A DNA stretch of 64,000 bases from Aegicerativicinus sediminis (lineage in GTDB: Bacteria > Bacteroidota > Bacteroidia > Flavobacteriales > Flavobacteriaceae): positions 862,001-926,000 of the forward strand of contig NZ_CP064295.1 of the NCBI RefSeq assembly GCF_015476115.1. The letters run 5' to 3'. Positions 26,399 through 36,317 of the stretch are shown in pieces. The notes below the pieces were generated by a model. That model searched no databases and was not told the DNA's origin. It saw only the letters and a program-made list of their open reading frames with translations. Made by a program: the position numbers and the translations under genes. Position 1 is the stretch's first letter. Each line of letters starts with the position of its first letter.

Positions 26399-27649
26399 TT
26401 ATTTGGTCACCATTTGAACCGTTTGCTGAGTTAACTGCTTCAATAATACTTCTTTATCACTCTCCATTTGCTTAATTGCAGCATCGCTGTAATGGCGAAT
26501 GGTATAAAGAGCTACGTCTTTTGTACAACTAACCTTGAATTTTGCCTTTAGGTGCTGCAACAATTGGTCAATATTATTATAAATGTCATCCACGCAAACA
26601 GAGAAAGATATTGCTGAGTTCTGAATAACATCTACCTTCATTTTATAAGTACTTAAATGACGAAAAATCTCACTGATATTCTCCTCAACTATATAAGAGA
26701 AATCAAGCGATGAAAGAGAAATTAAGATCTGATTTTTCTTTACGATAAAACACGGTACTTCTGGTTCCAAACCAATCCCCCGGCCAACGGTAGTTCCCGG
26801 ATCGGTTGGTTTCAAAAAGGATCTTACCAATAATGGTATTTCTTTCCCTTGTAGCGGCTGTAACGTCTTTGGGTGAATCACCGAAGCCCCGTAAAAGGCC
26901 AATTCTATTGCTTCTGTATAAGATATTTTATTTAGTTGTTGGGCATTTTCAAAGTATCGAGGATCCGCATTTAAAACCCCTGGAACATCTTTCCATATGG
27001 TAACACTTTCACCATTTAAACAATATGCAATTATCGCCGCCGTATAATCTGAACCCTCACGGCCCAAGGTTGTGGTAAAATTGTTAGGATCGCTTCCTAG
27101 GAATCCTTGGGTAATGTTAAGAACATTTGGATTAACTTTTTCACGAATAAGATTTCCGGTTAATTCCCAATCTACGTTAGCCCTTCTATAATAATTATCG
27201 GTTTTGATCATTTCACGCACATCTAACCAGGTATTTGTAAGTCCAACCTGATTAAGATAAGCACTAACTATGGTCGTAGAAAGCAATTCCCCATAACTTA
27301 TGGTTTGGTCGTATACATAATTATAATCTGGAGATTTGTTCCTATCAAAAAACCCTTTCAATTCATTAAAAAGACCGTCTACTTTTTCAAAAATTTCATG
27401 GGAATCATCCTCGAATAGATCTAATAAAATACTATTGTGGTATTTCTTCACTTCCTGAATAGAGCTTTGAAAAGCCGGATCTTTTTGAAAATAATTTTTA
27501 ATGACATCCTCAAGGGCATTTGTAGTTTTGCCCATCGCTGATATGACCACTAGCGTATCCTTATAGCCAACTGTATTTAGTACATGAACTAAATTCTTAA
27601 CCCCATCGGCATCTTTAACAGAAGCCCCTCCAAACTTATAAACTTTCAT
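26399..27649 (-). CDS. Aspartate kinase
   Basis: It phosphorylates aspartate, the entry to Lys/Thr/Met and diaminopimelate synthesis. The protein has 416 residues. The N-terminal kinase motif is KVYKFGGASV, with FTTLGREGSDYTAAIIA and WKDVPGVLNADPR for the nucleotide and aspartate sites. ACT regulatory segments are at the C-terminus (about residues 300-410), implying feedback control. The ATG lies inside the end of the upstream GNAT gene (14-nt overlap). It is monofunctional, with no homoserine dehydrogenase fused. Confidence 0.95.
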   Translation of the reverse strand: MKVYKFGGASVKDADGVKNLVHVLNTVGYKDTLVVISAMGKTTNALEDVIKNYFQKDPAFQSSIQEVKKYHNSILLDLFEDDSHEIFEKVDGLFNELKGFFDRNKSPDYNYVYDQTISYGELLSTTIVSAYLNQVGLTNTWLDVREMIKTDNYYRRANVDWELTGNLIREKVNPNVLNITQGFLGSDPNNFTTTLGREGSDYTAAIIAYCLNGESVTIWKDVPGVLNADPRYFENAQQLNKISYTEAIELAFYGASVIHPKTLQPLQGKEIPLLVRSFLKPTDPGTTVGRGIGLEPEVPCFIVKKNQILISLSSLDFSYIVEENISEIFRHLSTYKMKVDVIQNSAISFSVCVDDIYNNIDQLLQHLKAKFKVSCTKDVALYTIRHYSDAAIKQMESDKEVLLKQLTQQTVQMVTK

Positions 27650-28130
27650 TTCTAATAGAATCTAAATAAACTTCAATACCTTTTTCATCTAATTGAACGA
27701 CCCGCCATTCTTCTAAAATGCGACCGCCTTTCTTCTTATATAATTCAATTGCAGGAGTATTCCAGTCTAAAACCTCCCAACTTATTCTTCTAACCTTCTC
27801 GTTATGGCCATAGGACACAACCGTATCTAATAGTGCACTTCCTATTCCATTTCCACGATATTCTTGTTTAACAATTAAATCCTCCAAATGTATAGCCCTA
27901 CCTTTCCAAGTAGAATATCGATCATATACCAATGCCAAACCAATAACTTTTCCCCCTACTTCTGCAACCCAACATTTATATAACGGATTGTCCGAAAAAC
28001 CATCCCGCTCCAAATCTTCCAAAGTGACAACAACAGCATCTGGTTCTTTTTCAAAAATTGCCAAATCTTTAATCAGTGATAACACTGCTGGCATATCACC
28101 TTTATTTCCTTGTCTAATAGAGAATTCCAT
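27636..28130 (-). CDS. GNAT N-acetyltransferase, diamine/thialysine acetyltransferase-like
   Basis: The protein has 164 residues. FSIRQGNKGDMPAVLSLIKDLA at the start, HLEDLIVKQEYRGNGIGSALL (acetyl-CoA loop) and VLDWNTPAIELYKKKGG near the end give a SSAT-like GNAT. Relatives acetylate polyamines or thialysine. The first possible ATG (28151) lies inside the -7 box at 28149-28156, so I use the ATG at 28130. It heads the operon with aspartokinase and the acyltransferase. Confidence 0.9.
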   Translation of the reverse strand: MEFSIRQGNKGDMPAVLSLIKDLAIFEKEPDAVVVTLEDLERDGFSDNPLYKCWVAEVGGKVIGLALVYDRYSTWKGRAIHLEDLIVKQEYRGNGIGSALLDTVVSYGHNEKVRRISWEVLDWNTPAIELYKKKGGRILEEWRVVQLDEKGIEVYLDSIRNESL

Positions 28131-28148
28131 GGTCTTAAAATAAGGGTG

Positions 28149-28156
28149 CAAATATA
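28149..28156 (-). promoter_or_regulatory. -7 promoter box (TATATTTG) of GNAT-aspartokinase-acyltransferase operon
   Basis: On the minus strand TATATTTG fits TAnnTTTG exactly and ends 18 nt before the chosen ATG (28130). It overlaps the alternative upstream ATG and so argues against it. Confidence 0.6.
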
Positions 28157-28252
28157 ATTTAAAGTTTCAAAGATTAGCTCAGATTTCTTTAGCGAAAACG
28201 ATGTAGTAAGTTAAAATTTGAGGATATTTGTAGTCTAAATCTTCAAACCATC

Positions 28253-29272
28253 ATGTCTCATACCCATCAAACTCTAGGAGAATTCATTATTGAGAACCAA
28301 GCGGCCTTTGCATATTCTTCTGGAGAACTTTCTAAATTGATAAATTCCATAAGGTTAGCAGCCAAAGTTGTAAACCATGAAGTTAATAAAGCTGGCTTGG
28401 TGGATATATTAGGAAATGCTGGCAATAAAAACGAATCTGGCGAAAATCAACAAAAACTAGATGTTTATGCTAATGACATGTTCATCAATACTTTATCTAA
28501 TAGAAATATTGTTTGTGGTATTGCTAGTGAGGAGGAAGAAAGTTTCATTTCCATTAATAGCCAAGATGAAAACCACCAAAATAAATATGTTGTTTTAATA
28601 GATCCATTAGACGGTTCTTCCAACATAGATGTTAATGTTTCGGTTGGTACCATATTCTCCGTTTATAGAAGGGTTACCCCTATAGGAACTCCAGTTACTA
28701 TTGAAGATTTCCTGCAACCAGGTAAAAACCAAGTTGCCGCGGGTTATGTTGTATATGGCACTTCGACCATGCTTGTTTATACTACAGGTGCAGGCGTTAA
28801 TGGTTTTACCTTAAATCCAGCCATAGGAACATTTTATTTATCTCATCCGAATATGTCCTACCCAAAGAATGGCAGAATTTATAGTGTAAATGAAGGTAAT
28901 TATATACATTTCCCACAAGGAGTAAAGAAATACATAAAATATTGCCAACAAGAGGAAGGTGACAGACCTTATACCAGCAGGTATATAGGATCCATGGTTT
29001 CCGATTTTCATCGTAATATGCTAAAAGGGGGTATTTTTATGTATCCTAAAAGTTCTAAAGCCGAAGAAGGAAAATTACGCCTGTTATATGAATGCAACCC
29101 CATGGCTTTCCTAGCTGAACAAGCAAATGGGAAGGCTAGCGATGGCTTTAACCGAATATTGGATATACGGCCTAGGGAATTACATCAGCGTGTACCTTTT
29201 TTCTGTGGTAGCAAGAACATGGTCGATAAATTAGAAGAATTTATGCAGGAGGAACAGGCCTCTAACTACTAA
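28253..29272 (+). CDS. fbp: Fructose-1,6-bisphosphatase class I
   Basis: It hydrolyses fructose 1,6-bisphosphate in gluconeogenesis. The protein has 339 residues. The metal site [14 protein letters not shown] lies near residue 119, CGIASEEEE supplies acidic ligands, [24 protein letters not shown] binds the sugar phosphates, and [21 protein letters not shown] is the class I signature. It converges on terB with a short overlap of the two stop codons. Confidence 0.97.
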   Translation: MSHTHQTLGEFIIENQAAFAYSSGELSKLINSIRLAAKVVNHEVNKAGLVDILGNAGNKNESGENQQKLDVYANDMFINTLSNRNIVCGIASEEEESFISINSQDENHQNKYVVLIDPLDGSSNIDVNVSVGTIFSVYRRVTPIGTPVTIEDFLQPGKNQVAAGYVVYGTSTMLVYTTGAGVNGFTLNPAIGTFYLSHPNMSYPKNGRIYSVNEGNYIHFPQGVKKYIKYCQQEEGDRPYTSRYIGSMVSDFHRNMLKGGIFMYPKSSKAEEGKLRLLYECNPMAFLAEQANGKASDGFNRILDIRPRELHQRVPFFCGSKNMVDKLEEFMQEEQASNY

Positions 29273-29700
29273 CGGTTCATTGCCTTAATTTCGATCATAA
29301 AGGTTTCCAAATCTACACCATTACCAACAAGGGTAAGAGCTTTGTCGACTATATAAGGAACATTTTCCGGAGTAAAACCAAGACCAATACCAATTTTCCT
29401 AATTATTTTCTCCTCATCATCACCTTTAATGTGGTCCACATATACCATTCTGGCAAGATCGTATAAGCGTTCCAACCTGTGTTCGTAAAATACAGGTGGA
29501 TTTATTGGATGACGGTAATAATCAGTTAAAATTTCCTCATAATCATCCTCGCTAATGTCAAGGTTTTTTGAAAGCCGATCCAAAAATGCTTTTTCGCCAT
29601 CGGAAATATAACCATCTCCCATAGCCACCCTAACTATTGCTGCAAAATGGTCCCTATTTCGTTGCCTGAAACCATTATCAAATAAATCTGAAAACCCCAT
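29269..29700 (-). CDS. TerB-family protein
   Basis: The protein has 143 residues, all helical. The TerB pattern shows in [23 protein letters not shown] (acidic metal-binding cluster) and the later [23 protein letters not shown]. TerB proteins are linked to tellurite resistance and phage-related stress, but single TerB genes without a ter operon, as here, have unknown roles. Its stop overlaps the end of fbp. Confidence 0.87.
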   Translation of the reverse strand: MGFSDLFDNGFRQRNRDHFAAIVRVAMGDGYISDGEKAFLDRLSKNLDISEDDYEEILTDYYRHPINPPVFYEHRLERLYDLARMVYVDHIKGDDEEKIIRKIGIGLGFTPENVPYIVDKALTLVGNGVDLETFMIEIKAMNR

Positions 29701-29722
29701 ATAAAATGCATTACTAGGCTAT

Positions 29723-29730
29723 CAAATATA
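29723..29730 (-). promoter_or_regulatory. -7 promoter box (TATATTTG) of the terB-like gene
   Basis: The minus strand shows TATATTTG, a full TAnnTTTG match, ending 22 nt before the TerB ATG. Confidence 0.55.
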
Positions 29731-29794
29731 GCAATTTTGCTTTCAATTTTTCTATGACATTTATCACAATAAGTGTAAAACGAAACTTGAATTA

Positions 29795-29827
29795 TTGTAG
29801 ATAAACTTTATCAAAATATTATTTTTG
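29795..29827 (+). promoter_or_regulatory. Promoter (-33 TTG, -7 TATTTTTG) of mfd
   Basis: TATTTTTG (29820-29827) with a TTG at 29795-29797, 22 nt spacing, stands 16 nt before the TTG start of mfd. Confidence 0.55.
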
Positions 29828-29843
29828 TGCAAAGTTTTATTAG

Positions 29844-32800
29844 TTGAGCAAAAATGATCTGCTAAACACCTATGAACAGGTTTCGCAACTGCAAAATCTG
29901 AGGGGTGCTATTGCCAATTCCAAAGGAAACATTCACTTAAAAGGATTAATAGGATCGTCTCTATCCTTAGTTTTAGCCGATGCCTTTAAAGATTCAGAAG
30001 AGCCTTTTCTACTGATTTTTGAAGATAAAGAAGAGGCTGCTTATTATTTAAACGATTTTGAGCATTTATTAGGTGACAAGAATGTATTGTTTTATCCAGG
30101 TAGTTACCGTAGACCTTACGAAATTGAAACGACCGATAATGCCAATGTTCTACTGAGGGCAGAGGTACTTAACCGCATTAATTCGCGCAAAAAGCCGGCT
30201 CTGATCGTAACCTATCCGGAAGCACTATTTGAACAAGTTGTCACTCGAAAGGAGCTTGAACGCAATACATTGAAAGTAACCGTAGGAGATCAAATTTCCT
30301 TGGATTTCATTAACGAAATGCTTTTTGAATACAAATTTCAGAGGGTTGATTTTGTAACTGAACCTGGAGAGTTTTCAGTTAGGGGTGGTATATTAGATGT
30401 ATTTTCATTCTCCCATGATGAGCCTTATCGAATGGAATTTTTTGGTGATGAAATAGAAAGCATTCGAACTTTCGATGTGGAAACACAACTCTCCACCAAG
30501 CCGATTAAAAAATTCAATATAATTCCAAATGTCGCGGACAAACTTCTAGAGGAGAAGAGACAATCTTTTCTCACTTATGTTTCCCAAAACACCAAGATTT
30601 TCATAAAGAATACCGATTTACTTTTAAATAAAACCGATGCTCTCTACCAAAAGGCACTTGAAGCCTTTAAAAAACTTTCCGAGGACATCAAACATGCCCC
30701 ACCCGAAGAATTGTTCTGCAATTCTGAAATGATTAAAAGACAAATACTTGAGTTTGTTACAGTAGAATTTGGAAGAAGTCCCATCTTTTCTAAAGATTTA
30801 ATTTCAATAGAATTTAACACTTCACCCCAGCCCGCTTTTAATAAGCATTTCGATTTGCTCATTGAAAATTTAAATGATCTGCACAATAAGGGGTATACTA
30901 ATTATATAGCCTGTGTGAGCGAGCAACAGGCAAAACGGTTTCATGATATTTTCGATCCTGAACAAAACAAGGATTTAGGAGAAGTCTTGGTACATTACAA
31001 AACAATTGTTTTGCCCTTATACCAGGGTTTTATAGATCACGGCCAAAAAATAACATGCTATACAGACCACCAAATATTCGACCGTTATCACAAATTTCAA
31101 ATTAAAAACGGGTATGCTAAGAAACAAGCAATAACTCTTAAAGAGCTTACCAACCTTGAAATTGGTGATTATGTAACTCATATCGACCACGGAATAGGTA
31201 AGTTTGGTGGTTTGCAAAAAATACAGGTTGAAGGAAAGCTTCAGGAGGCCATCAAATTAATTTATGGCGAACGGGATATTTTATACCTCAGTATTCATTC
31301 CCTGCATAAGATTACTAAATATAATGGCAAAGATGGTAAGCCCCCGAAGATCTATAAACTTGGTAGTAATGCGTGGAAGAATCTAAAGCAAAAAACTAAA
31401 TCTCGAGTAAAGGAAATTGCCTTTAACCTCATCAATCTGTATGCAAAACGGAAAATGAAATCGGGCTACCAATATCAGCCTGATAGCCATATGCAATTAG
31501 AACTTGAGGCTTCATTTCTATTTGAGGATACGCCAGACCAAAGCAAAGCCACTGAAGATATTAAACAAGATATGGAAAGTCCCAGGCCAATGGATAGATT
31601 GATTTGTGGGGATGTAGGATTTGGCAAAACAGAGGTTGCCATTAGGGCGGCATTTAAGGCTGTGGATAATGGAAAACAGGTTGCAGTTTTGGTACCAACG
31701 ACAATTCTAGCTTACCAACATTATAGAACATTTACAGAACGGCTTAAAGATTTCCCAGTTACAATTGATTATCTAAACCGTTTCAGAACGGCCAAAGAAC
31801 GGAAAACTGCTATGGAGGGGCTAAAATCTGGAGCGTTGGATATAATTATAGGAACCCATCAATTAGCCAATCCTGCCATAAAATTTAAGAATTTAGGGTT
31901 GCTGATCGTAGATGAAGAACAAAAATTTGGCGTTGCAGTAAAAGACAAATTAAAGACCCTTAAAGAGAATATTGATGTTCTTACTTTAACTGCTACACCG
32001 ATTCCTAGAACCCTTCAATTTAGTTTGATGGCGGCCCGTGATTTATCTGTTATTACAACACCTCCCCCTAATAGATATCCTATAGAAAGTCATGTAATTA
32101 GGTTTAGTGAAGAAGTTATTCGAGATGCTATTTCGTACGAAATTCAGAGAGGAGGGCAAGTATTCTTTGTACATAATCGCATTGAAAATATACGCGAGGT
32201 TGCAGGGCTAATTCAACGCTTAGTTCCGGATGCGAAAATCGGCATAGGCCATGGCCAGCTAGAAGGCAAAAAACTTGAGCAATTAATGTTAGGGTTTATG
32301 AATGGTGAATTTGATGTTTTGGTAAGTACCACTATCATTGAATCTGGCTTGGACGTACCAAATGCAAATACTATTTTCATTAACAATGCCAATAATTTTG
32401 GCTTAAGTGATTTACATCAAATGAGAGGACGGGTAGGTAGAAGCAACAAAAAAGCCTTCTGTTATTTCATAACTCCAGATTATTCTGTGATGACGCCTGA
32501 CGCCCGTAAACGTATTTCTGCCCTAGAGCAATATACAGAATTAGGTAGCGGATTTAACATTGCAATGAAAGATTTGGAAATAAGGGGGGCTGGAGATCTT
32601 TTGGGAGGTGAGCAAAGCGGATTTATTAATGAAATTGGTTTTGAAACTTATCAAAAAATCCTAAACGAAGCCATTGAAGAATTAAAAGAAAATGAATTTA
32701 AAGATTCTATAAGGATGTAAAAAAGAAAAAATTTGTATCTGAAGTAACGATTGATTCTGATATTGAATTGCTATTCCCAGACTCTTATGTCAATAATATA

Positions 32801-33199
32801 AGTGAACGTCTTAACCTTTATACGAGATTAAATGAACTCAAAAATGAAGAGGAACTAAAAACCTTTGAAAATGAAATAATCGATAGATTTGGTGAATTGC
32901 CTAAACCAGCTATTGATTTATTAGACAGTGTAAGGCTAAAGTGGTTGGCATCTAATCTTGGATTGGAAAAAGTTGTTATGAAACAAGGCAAATTAGTAGG
33001 CTATTTTATAAAAGATCAACAAAGTGGATTCTACACTAGTGATAATTTCACCAAAATACTACAGTTTATGCAACAGCAGCCTGTTCAAATTAAAATCAAG
33101 GAGAAACAAACCAGAAATGGACTGCGTTTGCTCCTAACCATAGATAAAATTAAATCTGTTAAAAATGCTTTAGAAGCCTTGCAACCAATGATGGCTTAA
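29844..33199 (+). pseudogene. mfd: Transcription-repair coupling factor Mfd, split by a one-base frameshift
   Basis: Mfd removes stalled RNA polymerase and recruits UvrA. The first frame (TTG start, to 32720) gives 958 residues: a UvrB-like N-terminus, the RNAP-interaction domain GDYVTHIDHGIGKFGGL, Walker A GDVGFGKTE, Walker B VDEEQKFG, TATPIPRTL and QMRGRVGRS. It stops early. The missing C-terminal TRCF domain (LLFPDSYVNNISERL, to 33199) follows at once in another frame. The -1 frame upstream of it reads YKDVKKKKFVSEVTIDSDIE from 32708, matching what normally continues the family after ENEFKD. One base is missing near 32703-32708 (GAT-TC-TAT, where GAT-NNN-TAT is expected). Restored, the protein would be near 1118 residues, the normal length. 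This is either real inactivation or a sequencing/assembly error. The slip point is not a homopolymer of note. Confidence 0.9.
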
Positions 33200-33228
33200 T
33201 TTTTGATTTAACACTAAAAACTAATAAT

Positions 33229-34548
33229 GTGAAGCAAATTTCTTATCTACTCCTATTTTTCTGTTTGCCAATCTTTTCACAACATACAATTTCTGGCACC
33301 ATCATTACAGAAAAACCACATGCATTTATTCTTGTTTACGAAACTACCCCAACTGGCGCTGAATATGTGGCCCAAGCTCAACTGAAGCAAACAGGTGAAT
33401 TCTCCTTAGAAATAGACAGCACCTTCAAACCCGGTATTTATAAATTAGTTTACGCACTACCCGCCGAACGGCATAATTTTAATTTTATACTGGATGGAAA
33501 AGAAGATATTGCTTTTACTTATAAAGATTCGTTGGGCCTTGAGTTTATTGAATCCAATGAAAATAAACTCTGGCATGCATATTCTAGGAGTTTAGATTTA
33601 GTGCACTCAGCAATCAACAATTTTTATTCAAAACGTAGTACCGATAAAAATGCCTTTAGACAGATCATAAAGACGATGGAAGACACACAAGAATCTTTTG
33701 AAGATAATTCAAAAGGTTTATTGGTTAATGACCTTATTAAGGCTAATAAACCCTATATCCCAAAAGATTACGAGGATTTCGAAACATATGCCGGCAATGT
33801 TAGGAATTATTATCTAGAACCTATCAACTTTAATAGTAGATTAATTTTGAGTTCAGATTATATAAGTCAAAAATTAGCCGCATATGTGTTTGGAATGTCT
33901 TCAGATATGTCCGACTCATATCTAATAGGACAATTTGATAAAATTCTCAAAAAAATTAATCATTTAGATCCAGAAACAAAACTTTCTCTTTTATATCCCT
34001 TATGGGAAGAATTTTACGCCTATGGAAAGGACAGTGTAGCTCGGAAACTGGTTGACACGATTATGCTAGATTTATCTAAAGAATCTAACAATGATTTAAT
34101 GATCGAGGTGTTTGAAAATTTTAAACTTAATGGAATTGGCGCAATAGCACCAGATTTTAAAATAGATGATACGTCCAACGGTAAAAATCTGCACACTACA
34201 TTACACAATTTAAGCGGAAGTGACTATTATTTATTGGTTTTCTGGAGTAGTGGTTGCAGTCATTGCATGGCTGAATTACCCATATTAAAAGAGCGAATCA
34301 AAGAATTCACCAATGTTAAGGTTGTTGCCTTTGCCCTTGAAGACAATGATTTTCAATGGAAAAAAACTATAATAAATTATCCCGATTTTATTCATGTTCT
34401 TGGCCTCAATAAATGGGAAAATGAAACCGTAACCCAGTACAGCATACAAAGTACGCCTTCATTTATAGTCCTAGACAAGGAAAAGAAGATAATTGAAAAA
34501 CCTAATGAGGTAAACGATGTTATTACCTTTTTCAGGGAAAAGAAATAA
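33229..34548 (+). CDS. Exported TlpA-like thioredoxin-fold protein with N-terminal DUF4369-like region
   Basis: The protein has 439 residues from a GTG start. The signal peptide MKQISYLLLFFCLPIFSQ precedes a beta-rich N-terminal region and a helical middle. The C-terminal thioredoxin domain (from about residue 310) has the redox motif GCSHC (WSSGCSHCMAELPIL) and a cis-Pro region STPSFIVLD. It acts in the periplasm, probably as a thiol-disulfide reductase. Many flavobacterial paralogues lack assigned substrates. It starts 29 nt after mfd and ends in a terminator shared with the opposing gene. Confidence 0.88.
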   Translation: MKQISYLLLFFCLPIFSQHTISGTIITEKPHAFILVYETTPTGAEYVAQAQLKQTGEFSLEIDSTFKPGIYKLVYALPAERHNFNFILDGKEDIAFTYKDSLGLEFIESNENKLWHAYSRSLDLVHSAINNFYSKRSTDKNAFRQIIKTMEDTQESFEDNSKGLLVNDLIKANKPYIPKDYEDFETYAGNVRNYYLEPINFNSRLILSSDYISQKLAAYVFGMSSDMSDSYLIGQFDKILKKINHLDPETKLSLLYPLWEEFYAYGKDSVARKLVDTIMLDLSKESNNDLMIEVFENFKLNGIGAIAPDFKIDDTSNGKNLHTTLHNLSGSDYYLLVFWSSGCSHCMAELPILKERIKEFTNVKVVAFALEDNDFQWKKTIINYPDFIHVLGLNKWENETVTQYSIQSTPSFIVLDKEKKIIEKPNEVNDVITFFREKK

Positions 34549-34550
34549 AA

Positions 34551-34573
34551 AAACCGGCTTTAATAGCCGGTTT
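34551..34573. terminator. Bidirectional terminator between TlpA-like and LysM genes
   Basis: A 9-bp perfect stem AAACCGGCT/AGCCGGTTT with a 5-nt loop (34560-34564). An A run precedes it (a T run on the minus strand), so it can end both converging transcripts. Confidence 0.85.
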
Positions 34574-34590
34574 GATATACCTTAATTTTT

Positions 34591-35076
34591 TTAATCCAAA
34601 TTTGGAATTCTTAATACCTGACCAGGATATATAAGGTTAGGATCTTTCAACATTGGTTTATTTGCCTCAAAAATTAGAGGGTACTTCATCGCATCTCCAT
34701 AATACTTTTTGGCAATTTTGCTTAATGAATCTCCTCTAACTACCGTATAAAACTGAGCTTCTGGTTCCTCATGCTCAACTGTCATTTGATCATCAACTGT
34801 AGCGATACCTTCAGAATTACCTACAACCAAAACCACCTTTTCTTTGGTCTCTTGGTCATAGGCCATTCCACTAACTCGGGCCATGTCGTCATTAATAATT
34901 ATATCTAGATTTTCAACCTTAAGATTTAGGTCTCTTATTGTTTGTTCTAAAGTTTGAGCAGCAGCTTCCTCAGCTCTTAATTCTGCTGCAGCTTCAGCTG
35001 CTTTTTTAGATGCCGCCGCCTTTTCTGAACCGAAAATTTTAGCACCTGCATTTTTTATAAATGAAAATAACCCCAT
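34591..35076 (-). CDS. BON-LysM protein (YgaU/Kbp-like)
   Basis: The protein has 161 residues without a signal peptide. The Ala/Glu-rich helical N-terminus is followed by a BON domain (about residues 45-105, NLKVENLDIIINDDMARVSG and the VVLVVGNSEG strand) and a C-terminal LysM domain (FYTVVRGDSLSKIAKKYYGD to IYPGQVLRIPNLD). This architecture is that of E. coli Kbp/YgaU, a cytosolic potassium-binding protein. The K+ role here is by analogy. It is monocistronic, with a terminator just downstream. Confidence 0.88.
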   Translation of the reverse strand: MGLFSFIKNAGAKIFGSEKAAASKKAAEAAAELRAEEAAAQTLEQTIRDLNLKVENLDIIINDDMARVSGMAYDQETKEKVVLVVGNSEGIATVDDQMTVEHEEPEAQFYTVVRGDSLSKIAKKYYGDAMKYPLIFEANKPMLKDPNLIYPGQVLRIPNLD

Positions 35077-35180
35077 GATTTTTTATTTTAAAAGTTTACT
35101 GTTACATTTTGAAGAATAAAATTCCTAAAATCCAAGGAGTTGTTCAAACTGCTTTAATATAAATATTAACTCAAATAAAA

Positions 35181-35206
35181 AGCGCCCGTCTTTTAAGGAC
35201 AGGCGC
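35181..35206 (-). terminator. Intrinsic terminator after the lipoprotein gene
   Basis: A stem of AGCGCC-x-GTC with GAC-x-GGCGCT (35181-35190 and 35197-35206; one mismatch) is followed on the minus strand by TTTTATTTG. It stands about 40 nt past the lipoprotein stop. Confidence 0.75.
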
Positions 35207-35248
35207 TGTGAAACTAAATAACCAACCAAAATTTAGTTTCCTATATTT

Positions 35249-36190
35249 TTAAATTCTAGTAGACTCCCTAGGGTTATCTTTTTTTGGGGTATATTGTCTA
35301 CGTATCTTTTGATCTTTGTTTCTAACCTCAGTTTGGTTAGATCCTGCAACCACACGTTTGAATTCAATATAACCTACACCCGAAAATTCATAGGTGGTCC
35401 CTGAACTTATGTGGTATAATTCTATTGTGGCATCATTTAAAACGTCCAATTCGAAATTCTCATTGCCGAAGTCGTCATAATTCAATGTTAAATTTTTTAG
35501 ATACATATCGCCTGGCACATTTTCTACACTATAAAGGCCTATATAATCCCAGACAATATTACTTGGATCAGGGACCTCAGAGTCGGTTGAACTTCTAAAG
35601 GAGTCCCCAAAATCATCTGGGAAAAATTGAATGTAATTTTCATTATCGAATTCATTTAAATCGCCCTCCGCACTTACATATGTTTTTTCCCAAGCTTCAT
35701 ATTCTTGTAAGAAATAATGGATGTTATCAAAAAATACAAAGTCGTAATCGAAGTTACTACGCTGATAACCATCCAAAAAATATGAGGTATCCGTTCCTGG
35801 ATTATACAATTCTATGGTATTCTCATCAACTTGGTACACATCGAAAGTCTCGAACCCATCAATATCATGGTTTACATCTAAAATCATCTCGTACGCATTA
35901 TATGTGCCAATTGAAATACCATATCCATTACCCGTTTCACCTATACCCACCAAATTATTGTTGGCATATAGGACTCCGTTTCTAAATGAAATAGTGAACG
36001 CTATTTGTAAAAAATAAACTTCTCCAAAACCGGCAGTGCTATTGATATCTACATACCACAAGTCGTAAGAATTTAAAAGTTGATTTATGGAAATTGCTGG
36101 CTCCTCAACAATCGCCTCATCTCTTGAACAAGAGACGCCCAGAGACCCAAGCATCATGGCTATTAACAATAAAGGTATAAGTCTTCTCAT
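35249..36190 (-). CDS. Hypothetical lipoprotein
   Basis: The protein has 313 residues. MRRLIPLLLIAMMLGSLGVSCS gives a lipoprotein signal with Cys at residue 21, then SRDEAIVEEPAI. The mature part is acidic, aromatic-rich and beta-rich (WYVDINSTAGFGEVYFLQIAF; YFLDGYQRSNFDYDF), ending in a strongly basic tail (RNKDQKIRRQYTPKK). I recognise similar secreted flavobacterial lipoproteins in general shape but no domain or function. It is probably surface or periplasm anchored. It is divergent from gpsA across a palindrome-bearing spacer. Confidence 0.75.
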   Translation of the reverse strand: MRRLIPLLLIAMMLGSLGVSCSRDEAIVEEPAISINQLLNSYDLWYVDINSTAGFGEVYFLQIAFTISFRNGVLYANNNLVGIGETGNGYGISIGTYNAYEMILDVNHDIDGFETFDVYQVDENTIELYNPGTDTSYFLDGYQRSNFDYDFVFFDNIHYFLQEYEAWEKTYVSAEGDLNEFDNENYIQFFPDDFGDSFRSSTDSEVPDPSNIVWDYIGLYSVENVPGDMYLKNLTLNYDDFGNENFELDVLNDATIELYHISSGTTYEFSGVGYIEFKRVVAGSNQTEVRNKDQKIRRQYTPKKDNPRESTRI

Positions 36191-36268
36191 AATACAACTA
36201 TTTTATAATTATGTCATAGCCAATTCAAAACACATGCCAAAATTCAGGAATTGAACAAAACAAGTAGC

Positions 36269-36300
36269 AACAGTTCTAAAATACGTATTTTTGAACTGTT
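36269..36300. repeat. Near-perfect 32-bp palindrome at the gpsA promoter
   Basis: The arms AACAGTTC (36269-36276) and GAACTGTT (36293-36300) enclose AAAATACGTATTTT with one flanking T on each side. Of 16 base pairs, 15 match (36277/36292 are T-T). The TATTTTTG box (36286-36293), a candidate -7 element for gpsA, sits inside the right half, 24 nt upstream of its ATG. It lies 78 nt from the start of the divergent lipoprotein gene. It could be an operator or RNA hairpin. Confidence 0.7.
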
Positions 36301-36317
36301 ATAACCATCAATTATTA

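Noticed and set aside
32700-32740. Programmed frameshifting at mfd
   Set aside because: The A-rich stretch lies after the stop codon of the first frame and no slippery heptamer sits in frame before it. A one-base loss explains the data better.
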